Made by a program: the position numbers and the translations under genes. Of a DNA stretch of 64,000 nt, positions 11,043-22,100 are shown piece by piece (within the stretch, counting starts at the first letter, position 1; each line of letters starts with the position of its first letter). The stretch comes from Periplaneta americana (Eukaryota > Arthropoda > Insecta > Blattodea > Blattidae): assembly GCF_040183065.1 (NCBI RefSeq), contig NC_091122.1, positions 158,869,455 to 158,933,454 on the forward strand. The letters run 5' to 3'. Below the pieces are notes generated by a model. It saw only the letters and a list, made by a program, of their open reading frames with translations, searched no databases and was not told where the DNA came from.

Positions 11043-11640
11043 GTAAGCAGCGATTCAGATGGAGATTTATCGGGAGTAGGCCTAAAGGAGATCCCTTTGG
11101 AATGACTAAATAGAAACTCAATTGCCTCTTCCTTTAATTGTTTGTTCATATTGTGCAGATCAATAAGCGGTCTATTTTCCTCCATTGACAGTGAAAAATT
11201 AAAATTTAATGACAACACTATAATCTACACTTTGGGCACGTATAAATAGACGTGTGATGGAACATTTAGATTAATCATATATTATACTAATGAATATACC
11301 TTTGCAATTAGAAAATAAATCTTCAGCACCAATAATATTAAACGCATTATTACGTATTAAAATACTGCTCGATATATTATAGGGAAGATGCACCTTGAAT
11401 ACATTGTCAAGAGGTCAACTTTTCAGATAATGTGACTATACATAGGTATCGGAGCGTAGGTGGGCCCCCTTCCTAGCTTGAGTTATCTGTACATATCTCT
11501 ATTATTTTCTCTCTAGCCCCTTACCATGAGAATTACTATAATTCAGTGGCGGCTCATACATATTTAATGCATAGTGCCAAAATCAGTGGTATATCCAGGA
11601 TACCCTAAGGGGTAGGGTAACTCTTTTTCCTACTATAAGC

Positions 11641-11712
<72 letters not shown>
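11641..11712. repeat. AAT microsatellite, left part
   Basis: About 24 AAT units, with one ATG interruption. It continues at 13201-13252 on the far side of the nested hAT, so it was one tract before that insertion. Confidence 0.95.
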
Positions 11713-13198
11713 TAGAGACGAGAATTCCATGCAAGTGCATGTTTTTATAGGAACATAGGACATAGCTCATACTTAGTAGGCCTACTTATCCATTTCATTA
11801 CTTGCCGGTTCCAAATATGTGTACTTTTCCCGTGCATATTTGCATGTTTTCGACTTTTTAGGGATAAAAACATGCATAATGCATATTTAGGTAATTTTTA
11901 GCTTAATAACGCATATAATATACATTAAATTCAGTTTAAATGCATGTTTTATCGGTTTTGTGTGGACACCTTAGTTTCTCGATTTTATGTCCCATATTTT
12001 AGCTTCAGAAATCAGGATTGAAGAAAAAAAAGAAAAAAACTAAATAACAGAAAAATTAAATAAAATGTTAAGATTTTCTCAATAAGGTGTTAGAGGACCG
12101 TTCCCTGGACGGAAGTCCACTTTTACAACACTCTACCGACGACCCTCTATACACTGCGTGTCATAAATGAATTTATTACGTTGGATATTTTGAGAATAGT
12201 AAGTAGAGAGGAAATATAGAGGGTTCAAGGAAATTGCCGACAAATAATTTAGGTCAAAAGCATCCTCTTTCAGGGAGGTTGTAAATTCTCTTCCTTTTCT
12301 AGTACTAGTAGCAATTTTGATTCTTCTAAAATTGGAATCACCGTTAAACTATGTTTGCGGTATGTGAATATCGTAAGTTGTTAATGTGCTTGTTTATTCT
12401 GTTTGCGCGTGTTAATGTGGTTCTAATATGTTTCCAATTTAAAGATTCCAAAGTGTACTCTTTGCACAGTGGATTACTGTAAAGGAAAAGATTTTATTAG
12501 GTCAGATGAGGATGTCGTATTTTGCGACTGTTGGAGTAAAGAGTAAAGCAATGCTGTTCTGTTTCCGAACATTTTATATGACAATTGTTCTTCGTAAAAA
12601 ATTACAAAACTTGTTCAAAATAATTATTAAATTACTATGTCCGTTTTTAAATCGTATCTAGATAACCGTAAGGTCTATTATAATTTCAGATGAAATGTAC
12701 TAAAAAATGTCAAGTCGACCAGCATATCGCATCTGTTTCACATATTGCAAGAATGCAACAAAAGAAATCTTCAAATAATTTCATAGATCCCTCAGTTATG
12801 CCCGTGGGAAAGTGGATGTAGCGGCGAAAAACAAATTGGACAGGGTCCTAAATGCTAACCCGGACTGCGGATTCTTTTGTTCAGTGGAGAAGGTTATTTG
12901 TGGCGAAAACTTGAATGAAGAATTTGACCTGACACTGTCACAAATATGTTCATTCAAGTTTAAACCCGTAACTTCTTGCAATATAGAGACAAGTGCAGGA
13001 ACCTCACAGAAACCAATTTTAAAATGTTATTAGGTTTTTAACTGTGCAAAAAAAGTGAAGTGAAATAAGACATTTTGAAACAAAAATAAAAGTGCATATT
13101 TTAATGTATTTTTCGCTTGATCATGCATATTTCATAGTTTGATAGTGCATGAATGCATGCATATTTTGGAATTTTATAGTGCATAAAATTCTCTTCTC

Positions 13199-13200
<2 letters not shown>
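11713..13200 (+). mobile_element. Second hAT element nested in the AAT repeat of the first
   Basis: Termini are TAGAGACGAGAATTCCATGC and inverted TAGAGAAGAGAATTTTATGC. ATAATAAT flanks both sides (11705-11712, 13201-13208), though the surrounding AAT repeat makes the exact duplication ambiguous. Inside lies a hAT C-terminal relic at 12812-13033. Confidence 0.8.
12812..13033 (+). pseudogene. hAT transposase C-terminal relic
   Basis: The frame encodes AAKNKLDRVLNANPDCGFFC and FKFKPVTSCNIETS, parallel to [15 protein letters not shown] and [12 protein letters not shown] in the open copy at 3-1001. It is the same broad family, decayed at the end of the dimerisation region. Confidence 0.6.

Positions 13201-13252
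<52 letters not shown>
13201..13252. repeat. AAT microsatellite, right part
   Basis: About 17 AAT units directly after the nested hAT terminus, continuous with 11641-11712 once the insert is removed. Confidence 0.95.
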
Positions 13253-13253
<1 letters not shown>

Positions 13254-13335
13254 CACTCACCAAATGTATACAACTGGAGCACTTGAGCACTTTTGTTGAC
13301 CAGGTTAATATGCGCGATAGATAAAACCCATTCGC

Positions 13336-13938
13336 CTATTCTTCTGACTTGAAAATAAATCCATCATTTTTTTGTTGAAGTTGTCTATTTTGCAAACAAA
13401 ACTCCTCAGATTCATCGTGCCCTCTTAGTGCTAAATCTAGTGCCCCACAAAATCGTATACAATTTATTATTAAATTTAACACATATCTGTTTTTATCAAC
13501 TTGCTCATTGTGTTTTGCAATCGCGAGTCTGTAGTGTGAATTTAACTGAGTTTCAGTGTTCGCTTTACCCAGCATAGACAAACTGAAGACGTTATTCATA
13601 TTAACCTTTGACTTATGATGTGTTTTTATTTTACCCCATAAGTCTACTAAATCTGTCACACCCACTTTTGACCAGCTAAGTTCACCTCCGAACAGAACAC
13701 ACGGGAAAAAGAAGAACGCATTTTTCACATCACATCCACACAACCAGTTGTTTTTTAAATAAATATCTGGGTTGAATTTGCGAGATCTGTTAACTTTAGC
13801 ACTTTGCTGCTTTTGATGAATATTTAAGTGCGGTGTTGGTCTGCCTGATTCTTCAACACAAAGTTTGTTTTCATATGTTAATGTTGAAAACTGAGATTTC
13901 AATAAAGCGCCAACTGAATTCATTTTTTCACAGTACAC
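13336..13938 (-). pseudogene. hAT/ZMYM1-like transposase, N-terminal part
   Basis: A 200-residue frame contains FNPDIYLKNNWLCGCDVKNA, FFFFPCVLFGGELSWSKVGV and ETQLNSHYRLAIAKHNEQVD. This is the TTF-type zinc finger and start of the transposase seen in insect proteins annotated as zinc finger MYM-type 1-like. It stops at 13336 and the catalytic and dimerisation parts are missing, so the element cannot encode a full enzyme. Confidence 0.7.
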
Positions 13939-14677
13939 AACACGATAACACGACCACTATTACTATGACAACCTCACGACTTAACACGTTCACACTACAC
14001 TTGGTACTGTTGGTAGAAATAATAAAGTGAAAACTTTCTCAAGCCAAGTTTTCAAGAAACCGGGAGAGATTTTATTATCTTATTGTTGCAGTCTTCGCTA
14101 AGAAACTTGTTCCGACAAAGCGAAGGACAGACAGAGGGCGAGGTAGTAAGGGATCGGCGTAGTAAATGGGGATGTATACAGTTTTACAAGCATTGCAAAA
14201 GCCAGCGGCAATTTGTGCCTGGCACATTTCAGATCATGCTTTTAGATGCTGAAAAGGACGAGCGAACATGAAGATTGCGCGCGCATCCCATTATATTTCT
14301 TATGGGATGTAGTGCCTGGCACAGATCCATCCTCCAAACACTGGTTACAACGTGTTTCGCTGCAAAGATCATATTGACGGTAGAGTTTGTGTAAGCGTAA
14401 CTTATTTCTCTCAGGTTTTGAGCGGAAAATATGAATTTTCCTTCTGTATTCTGGTAGTGCCATGGCACAACGGCACTACCTCTAAAGCCGCCCCTGCTAT
14501 AATTTTATATGGTCATTCAAACTTTAATGCTCGCTCCTGGAAAACTGCCAGAAATGACATACAGTGGAGTCCCTCCGATTTTCATAAATGGGGGTAAAAA
14601 CTATTAGCCAATCAAAGATCATTTAATATATTTGTACATACTGTGTACTACGTTATTGGTCTTCTGTGCTCGCCACT

Positions 14678-15705
14678 AGTCGAGCCGTTCTTATTTCCGG
14701 CAGCAAATCACACGACAGCTTCTGGTCAGCTGACACGCTGCTTCACTGGCAGTGGTTGTCGTCAAGGTTATGCAGACGACATACCGCTTCCCGCTCACTG
14801 TGGATGTTACTGCGTTGTCAAGTCTACCCTTGTACTCTTAACGAAGTTTTAGCACATGTCTAGTCTTAAACATCGAACGAAAAATTATTTCCTACGATAA
14901 ATAATTAGTAATATATGAATACATAATATTATATATTATTGTTATTGTTGATCCTAGCATCCCAGGACACAGAAGACTTACCATGTTGTGCTATAATTGG
15001 TTTTTCCGACCATTTGAAGTAACGATTTTCGTAAATACAGAAACAATATTAAAAATTACTAAAATGGGACAAAGCTGTAAAATATAATAAATAAACATTT
15101 TTTATGTGAATGAATAACTAAAACCACACAACCTGTAAATTAAGTAAAATATGTTAGTATTAAAAATTTTGTCATGATAAGTCATTGCTACATAAAAAAA
15201 TTACACGAAGAACCTTGCCTAACGGTATTGTTCAATTTAGAGGTGCTACGCCTAGATCGCTACAATCATTGTTAGTACCTGCCGCCGCCATAGTTCTCAG
15301 TTTATTTTCTTCTTTGCCGGATTGTCCGTACTTCTCTGTCGTTATTTGAGAAACCGTGAACTTGTTCACATCACACGCATCAGCTGTTCTTTGCACCACT
15401 TGCATTAAAGGCATTAAACTACTCTCATTTTACGTTCATTTTCGAAATAATCTCTAACGCTAAGAATCATTTCTCTGCTTTGCGAATTGATGGCCTTCCG
15501 ACTCCTCCGCGGCATTGTGATGCTGAAAACTCAGCGATTACACCGCACTAGCAACAATACCGACTGATTATTCGACAACCAGCTATTAGAACTGCGTCCG
15601 TTCACTATTGGCTTGACAGAGATTTAGCAACACCGCTATTGCCTACCTTCTTCGCGCCAAAAGTCGAGAAGGCGTGGCCACGCCGGAAATAAGAACGGCT
15701 CGACT
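14678..15705 (-). mobile_element. TIR element with DDE transposase head
   Basis: AGTCGAGCCGTTCTTATTTC at 14678 is repeated inverted at the right end (15705), about 24 bp in all. A minus-strand transposase head starts just inside the right end. No clear target duplication is visible. Confidence 0.75.
15240..15515 (-). pseudogene. Transposase N-terminus, frameshifted
   Basis: ATG at 15513-15515 opens MPRRSRKAINSQSREMILSV, RDYFENERKMRVV, then a stop. A shifted frame continues PLMQVVQRTADACDVNKFTV and SQITTEKYG, the helix-turn-helix of IS630/Tc1-like transposases. The SREM...RDYFE...RTA layout matches this insect family. The catalytic region is absent. Confidence 0.6.
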
Positions 15706-15781
15706 GTACCTCATGCTGAGCAATGAACTCAGTGACTCGTAGATAGAGGACGTGGTGTAAGCAGCCGGGAGTGTTACAAAC

Positions 15782-16145
15782 TAACTTACTTACAAATGGC
15801 TTTTTAAGGAACCCGGAGGTTCATTGCCGCCCTCACATAAGTCCGCCATCGGTCTCTATCCTGAGCAAGATTAATCCAGTCTCCACGATCATATCCCACC
15901 TCCCTCAAATCCATTTTAATATTATCCTCCCACCTAAGTCTCGGCCTCCCCAAAGATCTTTTCCCTCAGGTCTCTCAACTAACACTCTATATGCATTTCT
16001 GGATTCGCCCATACGTGCTACATGCCCTGTCCATCTCAAACGTCTGGATTTAATGTTCCTAATTATGTCAGGTGAAGAATACAATGCGTGCAGTTCTGCG
16101 TTGTGTAACTTTCTCCATTCTCCTGTAACTTCATCCCTTTTAGAC
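15782..16145 (-). mobile_element. LINE 3' fragment, same family as 1900-2290
   Basis: The minus strand carries the RNIKSRRLRWxGHVARMGES tail with a TAAG-type 3' end at 15782. Flanking GTGTTACAAAC (15771-15781) and GTGTACAAAC (16150-16159) may be an imperfect duplication. Single-base indels break the frame. Confidence 0.7.
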
Positions 16146-16423
16146 GGGTGTGTACAAACACTATTTACTGTTTTAATACTACGTATTACTGAGGATGATG
16201 TACTTATCTTTAAGCATGGGAGGGACCATACAGCAGACTGTCCACAAGTTACAATTTAATTTTTTGTCTGAGTAAAATGAATTATGAAAGGGTAACAGTC
16301 TAAATGACTTAAAAAATATTTTTGTCGTTAATGTTAAACAATTATTTTATTTAGAGGAATTACCACTGTAATTATTTACTCATATTTGCGTCATTAAAAA
16401 ACTGACGTGAATATGTTACGAGA

Positions 16424-17216
16424 AAATCCACAAACGTTTAGGGAAAACACGGAAATTTACTTGAAGCAAGTAAAGAGATAGGTTTGGAAGTAAACCCCGA
16501 AAAGACAAAGTATATGATTATGTCTCGTGACCAGAATATTGTACGAAATGGAAATATAAAAACTGGAGATTTATCTTTCGAGGAGGTGGAAAAATTAAAA
16601 TATCTTGGAGCAACAGTAACAAATATAAATGGCACTTGGGAAGAAATTAAACGCAGAATAAATATGGGAAATGCCTGTTATTATTTGGTTGAGAAGCTTT
16701 TGTCATCTAGTCTGCTGTCAAAAAATCTGAAAGTTAAAATTTATAAAACAGTTATATTACCGGTTGTTCTGTATGGTAGTGAAACTTGGACTCTCACTTT
16801 GAGAGAGGAACAGAGATTAAGGGTGTTTGAGAATAAGGTGCTTAGGAAAATATTTGGGGCTAAGAGGGATGAAGTTACAGGAGAATAGAGAAAGTTACAA
16901 AACACAGAACTGCACGCATTGTATTCTTCACCTGACATAATTAGGAACATTAAATCCAGACGTTTGAGATGGGCAGGGCATGTAGCATGTATGGGCGAAT
17001 CCAGAAATGCATATAGAGTGTTAGGTGGGAGGATGGAGGGAAAAAGTCCTTTGGGGAGGCTGAGATATAGATGGGAGGATAATATTAAAATGGATTTGAG
17101 GGAGGTGGGATATGATGATAGAGACTGGATTAATCTTGCACAGGATAGGGATCGATGGCAGACTTATGTGAGGGCGGCAATGAACCTGTGGGTTCCTTAA
17201 AAGCCACTTTTAAGTA
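16424..17216 (+). pseudogene. LINE reverse transcriptase C-terminal third, one premature stop
   Basis: The frame reads GLEVNPEKTKYMIMS, KLKYLGATVTNI, ILPVVLYGSETWTL and RKIFGAKRDEVTGE, then TAG at 16886-16888, where sister copies have TGG. It continues in the same frame to RNIKSRRLRWAGHVACMGES and the end at 17200. A TAAG-like tail follows. The polymerase active site is upstream and absent. Confidence 0.85.
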
Positions 17217-18734
17217 GGTAAGTATTAAAAAATCTTCTCCTTATATTTGTATGTGTACATATTTATAGTGAGGGTCACATAAGAACAGTTCCTAAACAGC
17301 AAATATTGCCGTCTTGTCAGTGTTGCCAACTGTTACCAGATATCACACGATCCTTCGTACTAAATTACTTTATTTACTTACCGTACTTTATGCTGGAAGG
17401 TTATTCTAAATAATTAAATAATTTGTAATATATTTTCGTAGGCAAACTATACGAGAAAGGGATCAACTCAAGTATTTTGTCTGGCAATACGAAATTCATT
17501 GGTTTGACAAAACAATTAACTCACGAGACCTAACCTAAAAATGTATTTTGCTTGACCACTTGAAATTATTTGTATTAACTCCGAAAACTTAATTGACTAT
17601 AGTCTTGAATTATAATCATAACGCAACACATAAAATAACTATTATGTATTAATATTAATACTGATATTAATTAATTATTAGTATGTTCAAATTTCACTAC
17701 CGGTAGTTTTCAGTAACAGGCTCAGAAATCTAGTACAATTTCAATTTCATGGAACTCCAGTACCGACAAATATTGTCGATATTTGTCTCGGTTGCCAACA
17801 TACCAGTTACAAAATCACTACCATTTGTAGTATTTGACAGTACCGAAATTCGAAACGAAGTTGGCAAAAGAAAATTCAACCTGCAAACTAGAAAATCACC
17901 ACAATCCACTAACATAAGTAGTAATGGCGGAAAAATGGTTAGGTTTCACCCTTAGGGTATGAAGTAAGCTGACCTGGAGTATAGATGCTAAAATAATTCC
18001 TATTTAAGTTTGTATCTTCATGTATAAATGAAAATAAATTTCTTTCTTCTTCTTTACTGTACCTTTTGACGTCAACATCAAGCATGAGCAAAGTGATCGC
18101 CTTATCAATAACATATTGAGTGGTGTTCCTGTAGTGGGCGGAGTCGGCTAGTTTTTCCAAATTAGAAGTTTCAATAACAGAAGACTTCAACCCACTGTAT
18201 CACATTTCACCTTAAGGAACCAACCTGGACAAATACCCAATGTCCCATCCCTACCTTCCCATGGTGCAGCTGTTAGTAAGCATAACTTTACAAGCTGAAC
18301 TAAAGGGAGGGGCTACTCATCAATTAGCACTGGTCAGCTTGATGAGTTAATGACTGAATTTGGTATAATTTTCCCCTATTCAATACCTAATTCCCTCTTT
18401 ACCCTTTCCTATCCAGTCCTCTGAACTCTTACTTTCTTCGACCCCGACGGCATTAGAGCATTCGAGGCCTAGGGGTTCATTTCACTTTCCTTCCTCCTCT
18501 TTCTACTTTTCTGTTCCTAGTGCTGACCTGCTATGGCACTAAAATCGCCCTCCAGTGGCTTAAGGAGGGAAAGCTGGTGATCAACAAGATCTCCCAGCTA
18601 GGTCCAATGGACCCATCGACCAACAGCAGGTGTGGTCTTCCAGACATTCTAGGGGTTGTGTGTGAATGAAGTAGCCACCAAAACGTTAAAATATGGTGTT
18701 CACTTAAATCGGTTACAACTTGCCATTTTCAAAT
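17217..18734. other. Spacer without recognised gene
   Basis: An 83-residue minus-strand frame at 17939-18190 (SNLEKLADSAHYRNTTQYVI, DKAITLLMLDVDVKRYSKEE) has ordinary protein-like composition but matches nothing I know. The stretch at about 18400-18730 is a probable dispersed repeat leading into the AAC-tailed repeat. Confidence 0.3.
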
Positions 18735-18802
18735 ATTGAAGTGCAAGAGGTCAAATGACTTTATTGTCAAACGCCTGGCATTAGAAAATAACAACAACAT
18801 TT
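18735..18802 (+). repeat. AAC-tailed retroelement 3' end
   Basis: It contains AAGAGGTCAAATGACTTTA, ACGCCTGGCATTAGAAAA and an AAC run. Related copies lie at 56306-56374 (minus) and 57164-57229 (plus); the first follows a LINE reading frame, so this is probably a LINE 3' end or a SINE that borrows it. Confidence 0.6.
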
Positions 18803-18866
18803 CACCTTGGCGTCACAGAATTTTACGAGTAAATGAGGGGAGAATGAAAAAATATCAATTCATATA

Positions 18867-18883
18867 TTTATTCATCTTTTATT
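18867..18883 (-). promoter_or_regulatory. Candidate polyadenylation signals of SETDB1
   Basis: Two AATAAA hexamers on the minus strand (18867-18872 and 18878-18883) lie about 110-125 nt after the stop codon. They are the first such signals downstream and would give a short 3' UTR. Transcript data are needed to confirm their use. Confidence 0.5.
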
Positions 18884-18991
18884 TTCCACAGAAATCACTC
18901 AGCTAAAATCTGTCATATAATTCATCTTATAATATGCATAGCTTACAAAGAATCAAACACAATCATCAAACATATTGCACGGCAGGTAATC

Positions 18992-19198
18992 TTAGAGCAG
19001 TCTTCCCCTGCAGTCATTGGAGCCACAGTAGCAGTGAAGCACTTTGCCTGGAACACTCCCTACATCGTAGTTGTAATCCCAAGTGAGTTCTGTTCCAGCG
19101 TGAATGTATGTGAGTGCGAAGAATGCCACCCACGGGAAACGCAGATCATGTGTGTCTACAAACACGTTCTGAACAAACACATTCGGACTACAGGAATG
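18992..19198 (-). CDS. SETDB1: SETDB1 last exon: catalytic SET end and post-SET
   Basis: The exon encodes [43 protein letters not shown] and [13 protein letters not shown], then TAA. HSC and WDYNY form the active site and methyl-donor pocket; CxCx4C is the post-SET zinc motif. Acceptor is TATTTCAG. Confidence 0.97.
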   Translation of the reverse strand, partial: HSCSPNVFVQNVFVDTHDLRFPWVAFFALTYIHAGTELTWDYNYDVGSVPGKVLHCYCGSNDCRGRLL

Positions 19199-22100
19199 CT
19201 GAAATAAAATAAACATAGTAATGTAAGCATTCTCAAATGCTTGCACTAATTGAATACCCACCTACCTCCGGAATAAGGGTATATGGTACATTGTTTTTCT
19301 ATGTACTTAGACCAGCGATGTCAACTGATGCCCATAGGAGCAAGTGCGCGCTTTAGAGCTCAGGAAAGCCTGAGCACTTTACAGCGGAAAGGAAAGGAAA
19401 GAGACAGACGAAAGAGGTAGTATATGCCGCTTGGTCGAGCTATATACAGGGATGGCCAGCACTGATTCAATGGATAAAGGGAAGAGAACTTATTAAAACT
19501 GTATCCATGTTAATTTTTAGATTCGACTGAGAAGTATAAGTGCATTATAAGAATGTAGGTTTTAATTTTAATGCTCATTTTTCGCAAGTTTGCTTTTTTA
19601 TTCAAAAGGAATATTTAATTTTAATTTTAATGCTCATTTTTCACAAGTTTGCTTTTTTATTCAAAAGGAATATTTTCTCAACTTTTTTATAGAAAAGTGA
19701 ATTGTTCAGGTATGTTTGTTTAGTAGCCTTACAGGTACTAAAACAATGTATTCGTAAATCTAATAGATCGTAAATACGTATTACTGGAGATAGTGTATTA
19801 AAATGTTTGAAAACATTTGCATGGGAAATGTTTGCAAGGAAATGAATTAACAAAGCAAATACTGTTACATCACAAAGAAAAGATATGTGCCTATGTGTTG
19901 GTAACACGTCAGCTCTATAGCTTCAGCAAATTTCGAGATAATTTAATATTCTGATAACAGAAAGTTGCACACCAATAACACCTAAAAGCATAATGCAATA
20001 AGAGTTTTATTATGTACAGTAATATCAGTTACAGTTAAAACGTATACCTAAACAACTTTGCTTGGTACTATAATATTGTTTTGATTACTTTTATAAGGCT
20101 AAAGATACCATCAATATCAATTTAAACTTATCATGTCATATTCAGTGTCTTTCTTTGGGATAACACTTTCTTTATGAATGATGCGTTTAATTCACTCAGT
20201 ATAGTATAGTTGTAGTTATTATAGAATTTGTGTGAATATTCCTTCTTTACTCTTTATTATGTTATTAACGTTCAAAACATAACTGCAATATTAGGCTAAG
20301 AAATAGGTGTTAGTACTTTTGTTTTACAGACAATATAGAAAATAACAAACAGAAAGAAGCCATATAAAAATAACGACATAAAATTTCACGTTCCGTTTGA
20401 AGTTTGTGCACCACTGTTTTCTTAATCCAACAGGCTGCTTATTCCTCCTAGCATACCTAGCGCTTGATGCCCGTGCACGACATCAAGGTCAGAAAAATGC
20501 ACTTGCTTTGACATCACTGACTTAGACTCTTATTCCAGGGGGTATTCAATTGTTATAAACATTAATAAAATAAGCAATATTCTAATGTCAAAATAAGGAT
20601 GCCATTTTTAATATTATGGGATGTCTTTTGCCAGATTTGTTACTCATTTCGCACCACCCAAGAGGCACATAAAGCTTAAGGAATGCTAGAAGCAACTTGC
20701 CCTTACAACAATACATGAAAAATGCTCACATGATCAACAGCTGAAAATACACATAGATCATTGGAGGTAAACTGACGCAGTATATACTCGACTTTCTTAG
20801 GCCAAATTAAACCAACTTTGACGTAAAAATGTTCTTGTACTACATCAGCTGCTAAACAGAAGTTATAATTACCAGAAGACATAGACTTAAAGCAGCTATC
20901 CAATTACCACACCCATGAACAAGGAATTCCAACAAAATACATTGTGCATCTTGATTACACAACTTTTAACACTATATCACTTGGAAAACATATTATATAT
21001 CTTTCACGTGTTGAATTTTATGTTACCTTGTTAACATGTTTCGGCCTGCTATCAGCCATCATCAGAACTGGTCGTTGCTGGTCTTGGCGCCTTTTGTTTT
21101 GTTTTCTGTGAGGATGTGTTTGTGTAGTGTAATGTGGAGTCAAAGAGTATGTGTGTTTTGAAATTGAGTTGTGTGTTGCTATTGGCCATCATCAGAACTG
21201 GTTGTTACTGGGCGCCTTTTGTTTTTTTTTTCTGTGGGACTGTGTTTGTGTAGTGTAATGTGGAGTCAAAGAGTGTGTGTGTTCTGAATTTGAGTTGTGT
21301 GTTGAGAATTTTATTTGGATGTGTTTTTGTGTCTGTATATTTCCTATTGTTCTAGTGTGTTTAGTTTCTGACTTTTTGGTTGGATGTGTAGAATTTCCAT
21401 GTCTGTGTTGATGTCTCTGTATGTGTGGTTAGCATTTGTGATGTGTTCTGCATATGTGGAAGTGTTTTGTAATTTTGTTATGCCTGTGACATAGTACAGA
21501 CAGGCAGATCATTTCAAACACGTTACAAAGAACACATCACAGCCATAACAAAATTACAAAACACTTCCACATATGCAGAACACATCAAAATGCTAACCAC
21601 ACCTACAGAGATATCAACACAGACATGGAAATTCTACACATCCAACCAAAAAGCCAGAAACTAAACACACTAGAACAATACGAAATATACAGACACAAAA
21701 ACACATCCAAATAAAATTCTCAACACACAACTCAAATTCAGAACACACACACTCTTTGACTCCACATTACACTACACAAACACAGTCCCACAGAAAAAAA
21801 AAACAAAAGGCGCCCAGTAACAACCAGTTCTGATGATGGCCAATAGCAGGCCGAAACATGTTAACAAGGTATCATAAAATTAACATGTGAAAGATATATA
21901 ATACATTTTCCAAAATTCATTGCATGATAAAGCCCTTCAAAATATAACCAATGCTTTCCAGTGGATTCCATCACGCACTTACTAAATGTAAGACCATGAA
22001 CATTAACAGAAGCAAATGAAATAAAAATAAGCGGACTGTTCACAGAGAATTTATATAGCCTGGAAAACACAGTGGTGACTCGGTTCGATCCCCATCTGGG

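Larger units (their letters stand above)
9910..11105 (+). pseudogene. Transposase head-to-tail relic, disrupted by hAT and a frameshift
   Basis: The head VRERVAAAIGVSKMTLTRIA is a helix-turn-helix of IS630/Tc1-like transposases. It runs directly into the usual C-terminal region (YEEEYVKQILLIEAVNNCII, HLGEESGEE), so the catalytic middle is deleted. A single-base shift lies near 9928, and a hAT at 10034-10755 splits the frame. The 115-codon frame from 10761 uses an ATG supplied by the target duplication. A Glu run comes from GAA repeats. Confidence 0.5.
9833..11379 (+). mobile_element. Insertion carrying an internally deleted DDE transposase
   Basis: This block separates the two halves of MITE B copy 3. 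It contains a transposase relic and a nested hAT. Its own termini are not clear inverted repeats; the boundary bases suggest at most a short TA or TAT duplication. Confidence 0.55.
8717..11489. mobile_element. MITE family B, copy 3, split by two insertions
   Basis: Left part 8717-8815 and middle part 9788-9832 continue at about 11380-11489, each matching copies 1 and 2 in order. TA borders lie at 8715-8716 and 11490-11491. The intact copies serve as the empty site and show exactly where the two insertions entered. Confidence 0.8.
11544..14496 (-). mobile_element. hAT element (ZMYM-like type) with perfect 8-bp duplication
   Basis: Termini are CAGTGGCGGCT (11544) and inverted CAGGGGCGGCT (14496). 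CTATAATT is duplicated at 11536-11543 and 14497-14504. The element holds a minus-strand transposase relic (13336-13938), an AAT microsatellite and a second, nested hAT. Confidence 0.88.
20946..21905. mobile_element. Two Penelope-like 3' ends joined as a large palindrome
   Basis: The left half (about 20946-21495) is the reverse complement of the right half (about 21500-21905). In the right half a broken frame includes [24 protein letters not shown] and [15 protein letters not shown], the C-terminus beyond the GIY-YIG nuclease of Penelope-like elements. Each half ends in a terminal repeat with a hammerhead-like motif. The left half also has a tandem duplication of about 130 bp (21050-21310). 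Confidence 0.75.

Noticed and set aside
10949..11218. Poly-Ser frame on the minus strand
   Set aside because: It is antisense to the GAA repeat of the transposase relic.
15771..16259. 162-codon plus-strand frame
   Set aside because: Most of it is antisense to the LINE tail on the minus strand.
20946..21905. Stem III of the hammerhead-like motif as a long helix (CATGTTAA with TTAACATG)
   Set aside because: That pairing places a G at the cleavage position and leaves no stem I; the short ACAUGU stem gives U at the site and a pairing stem I in most copies.
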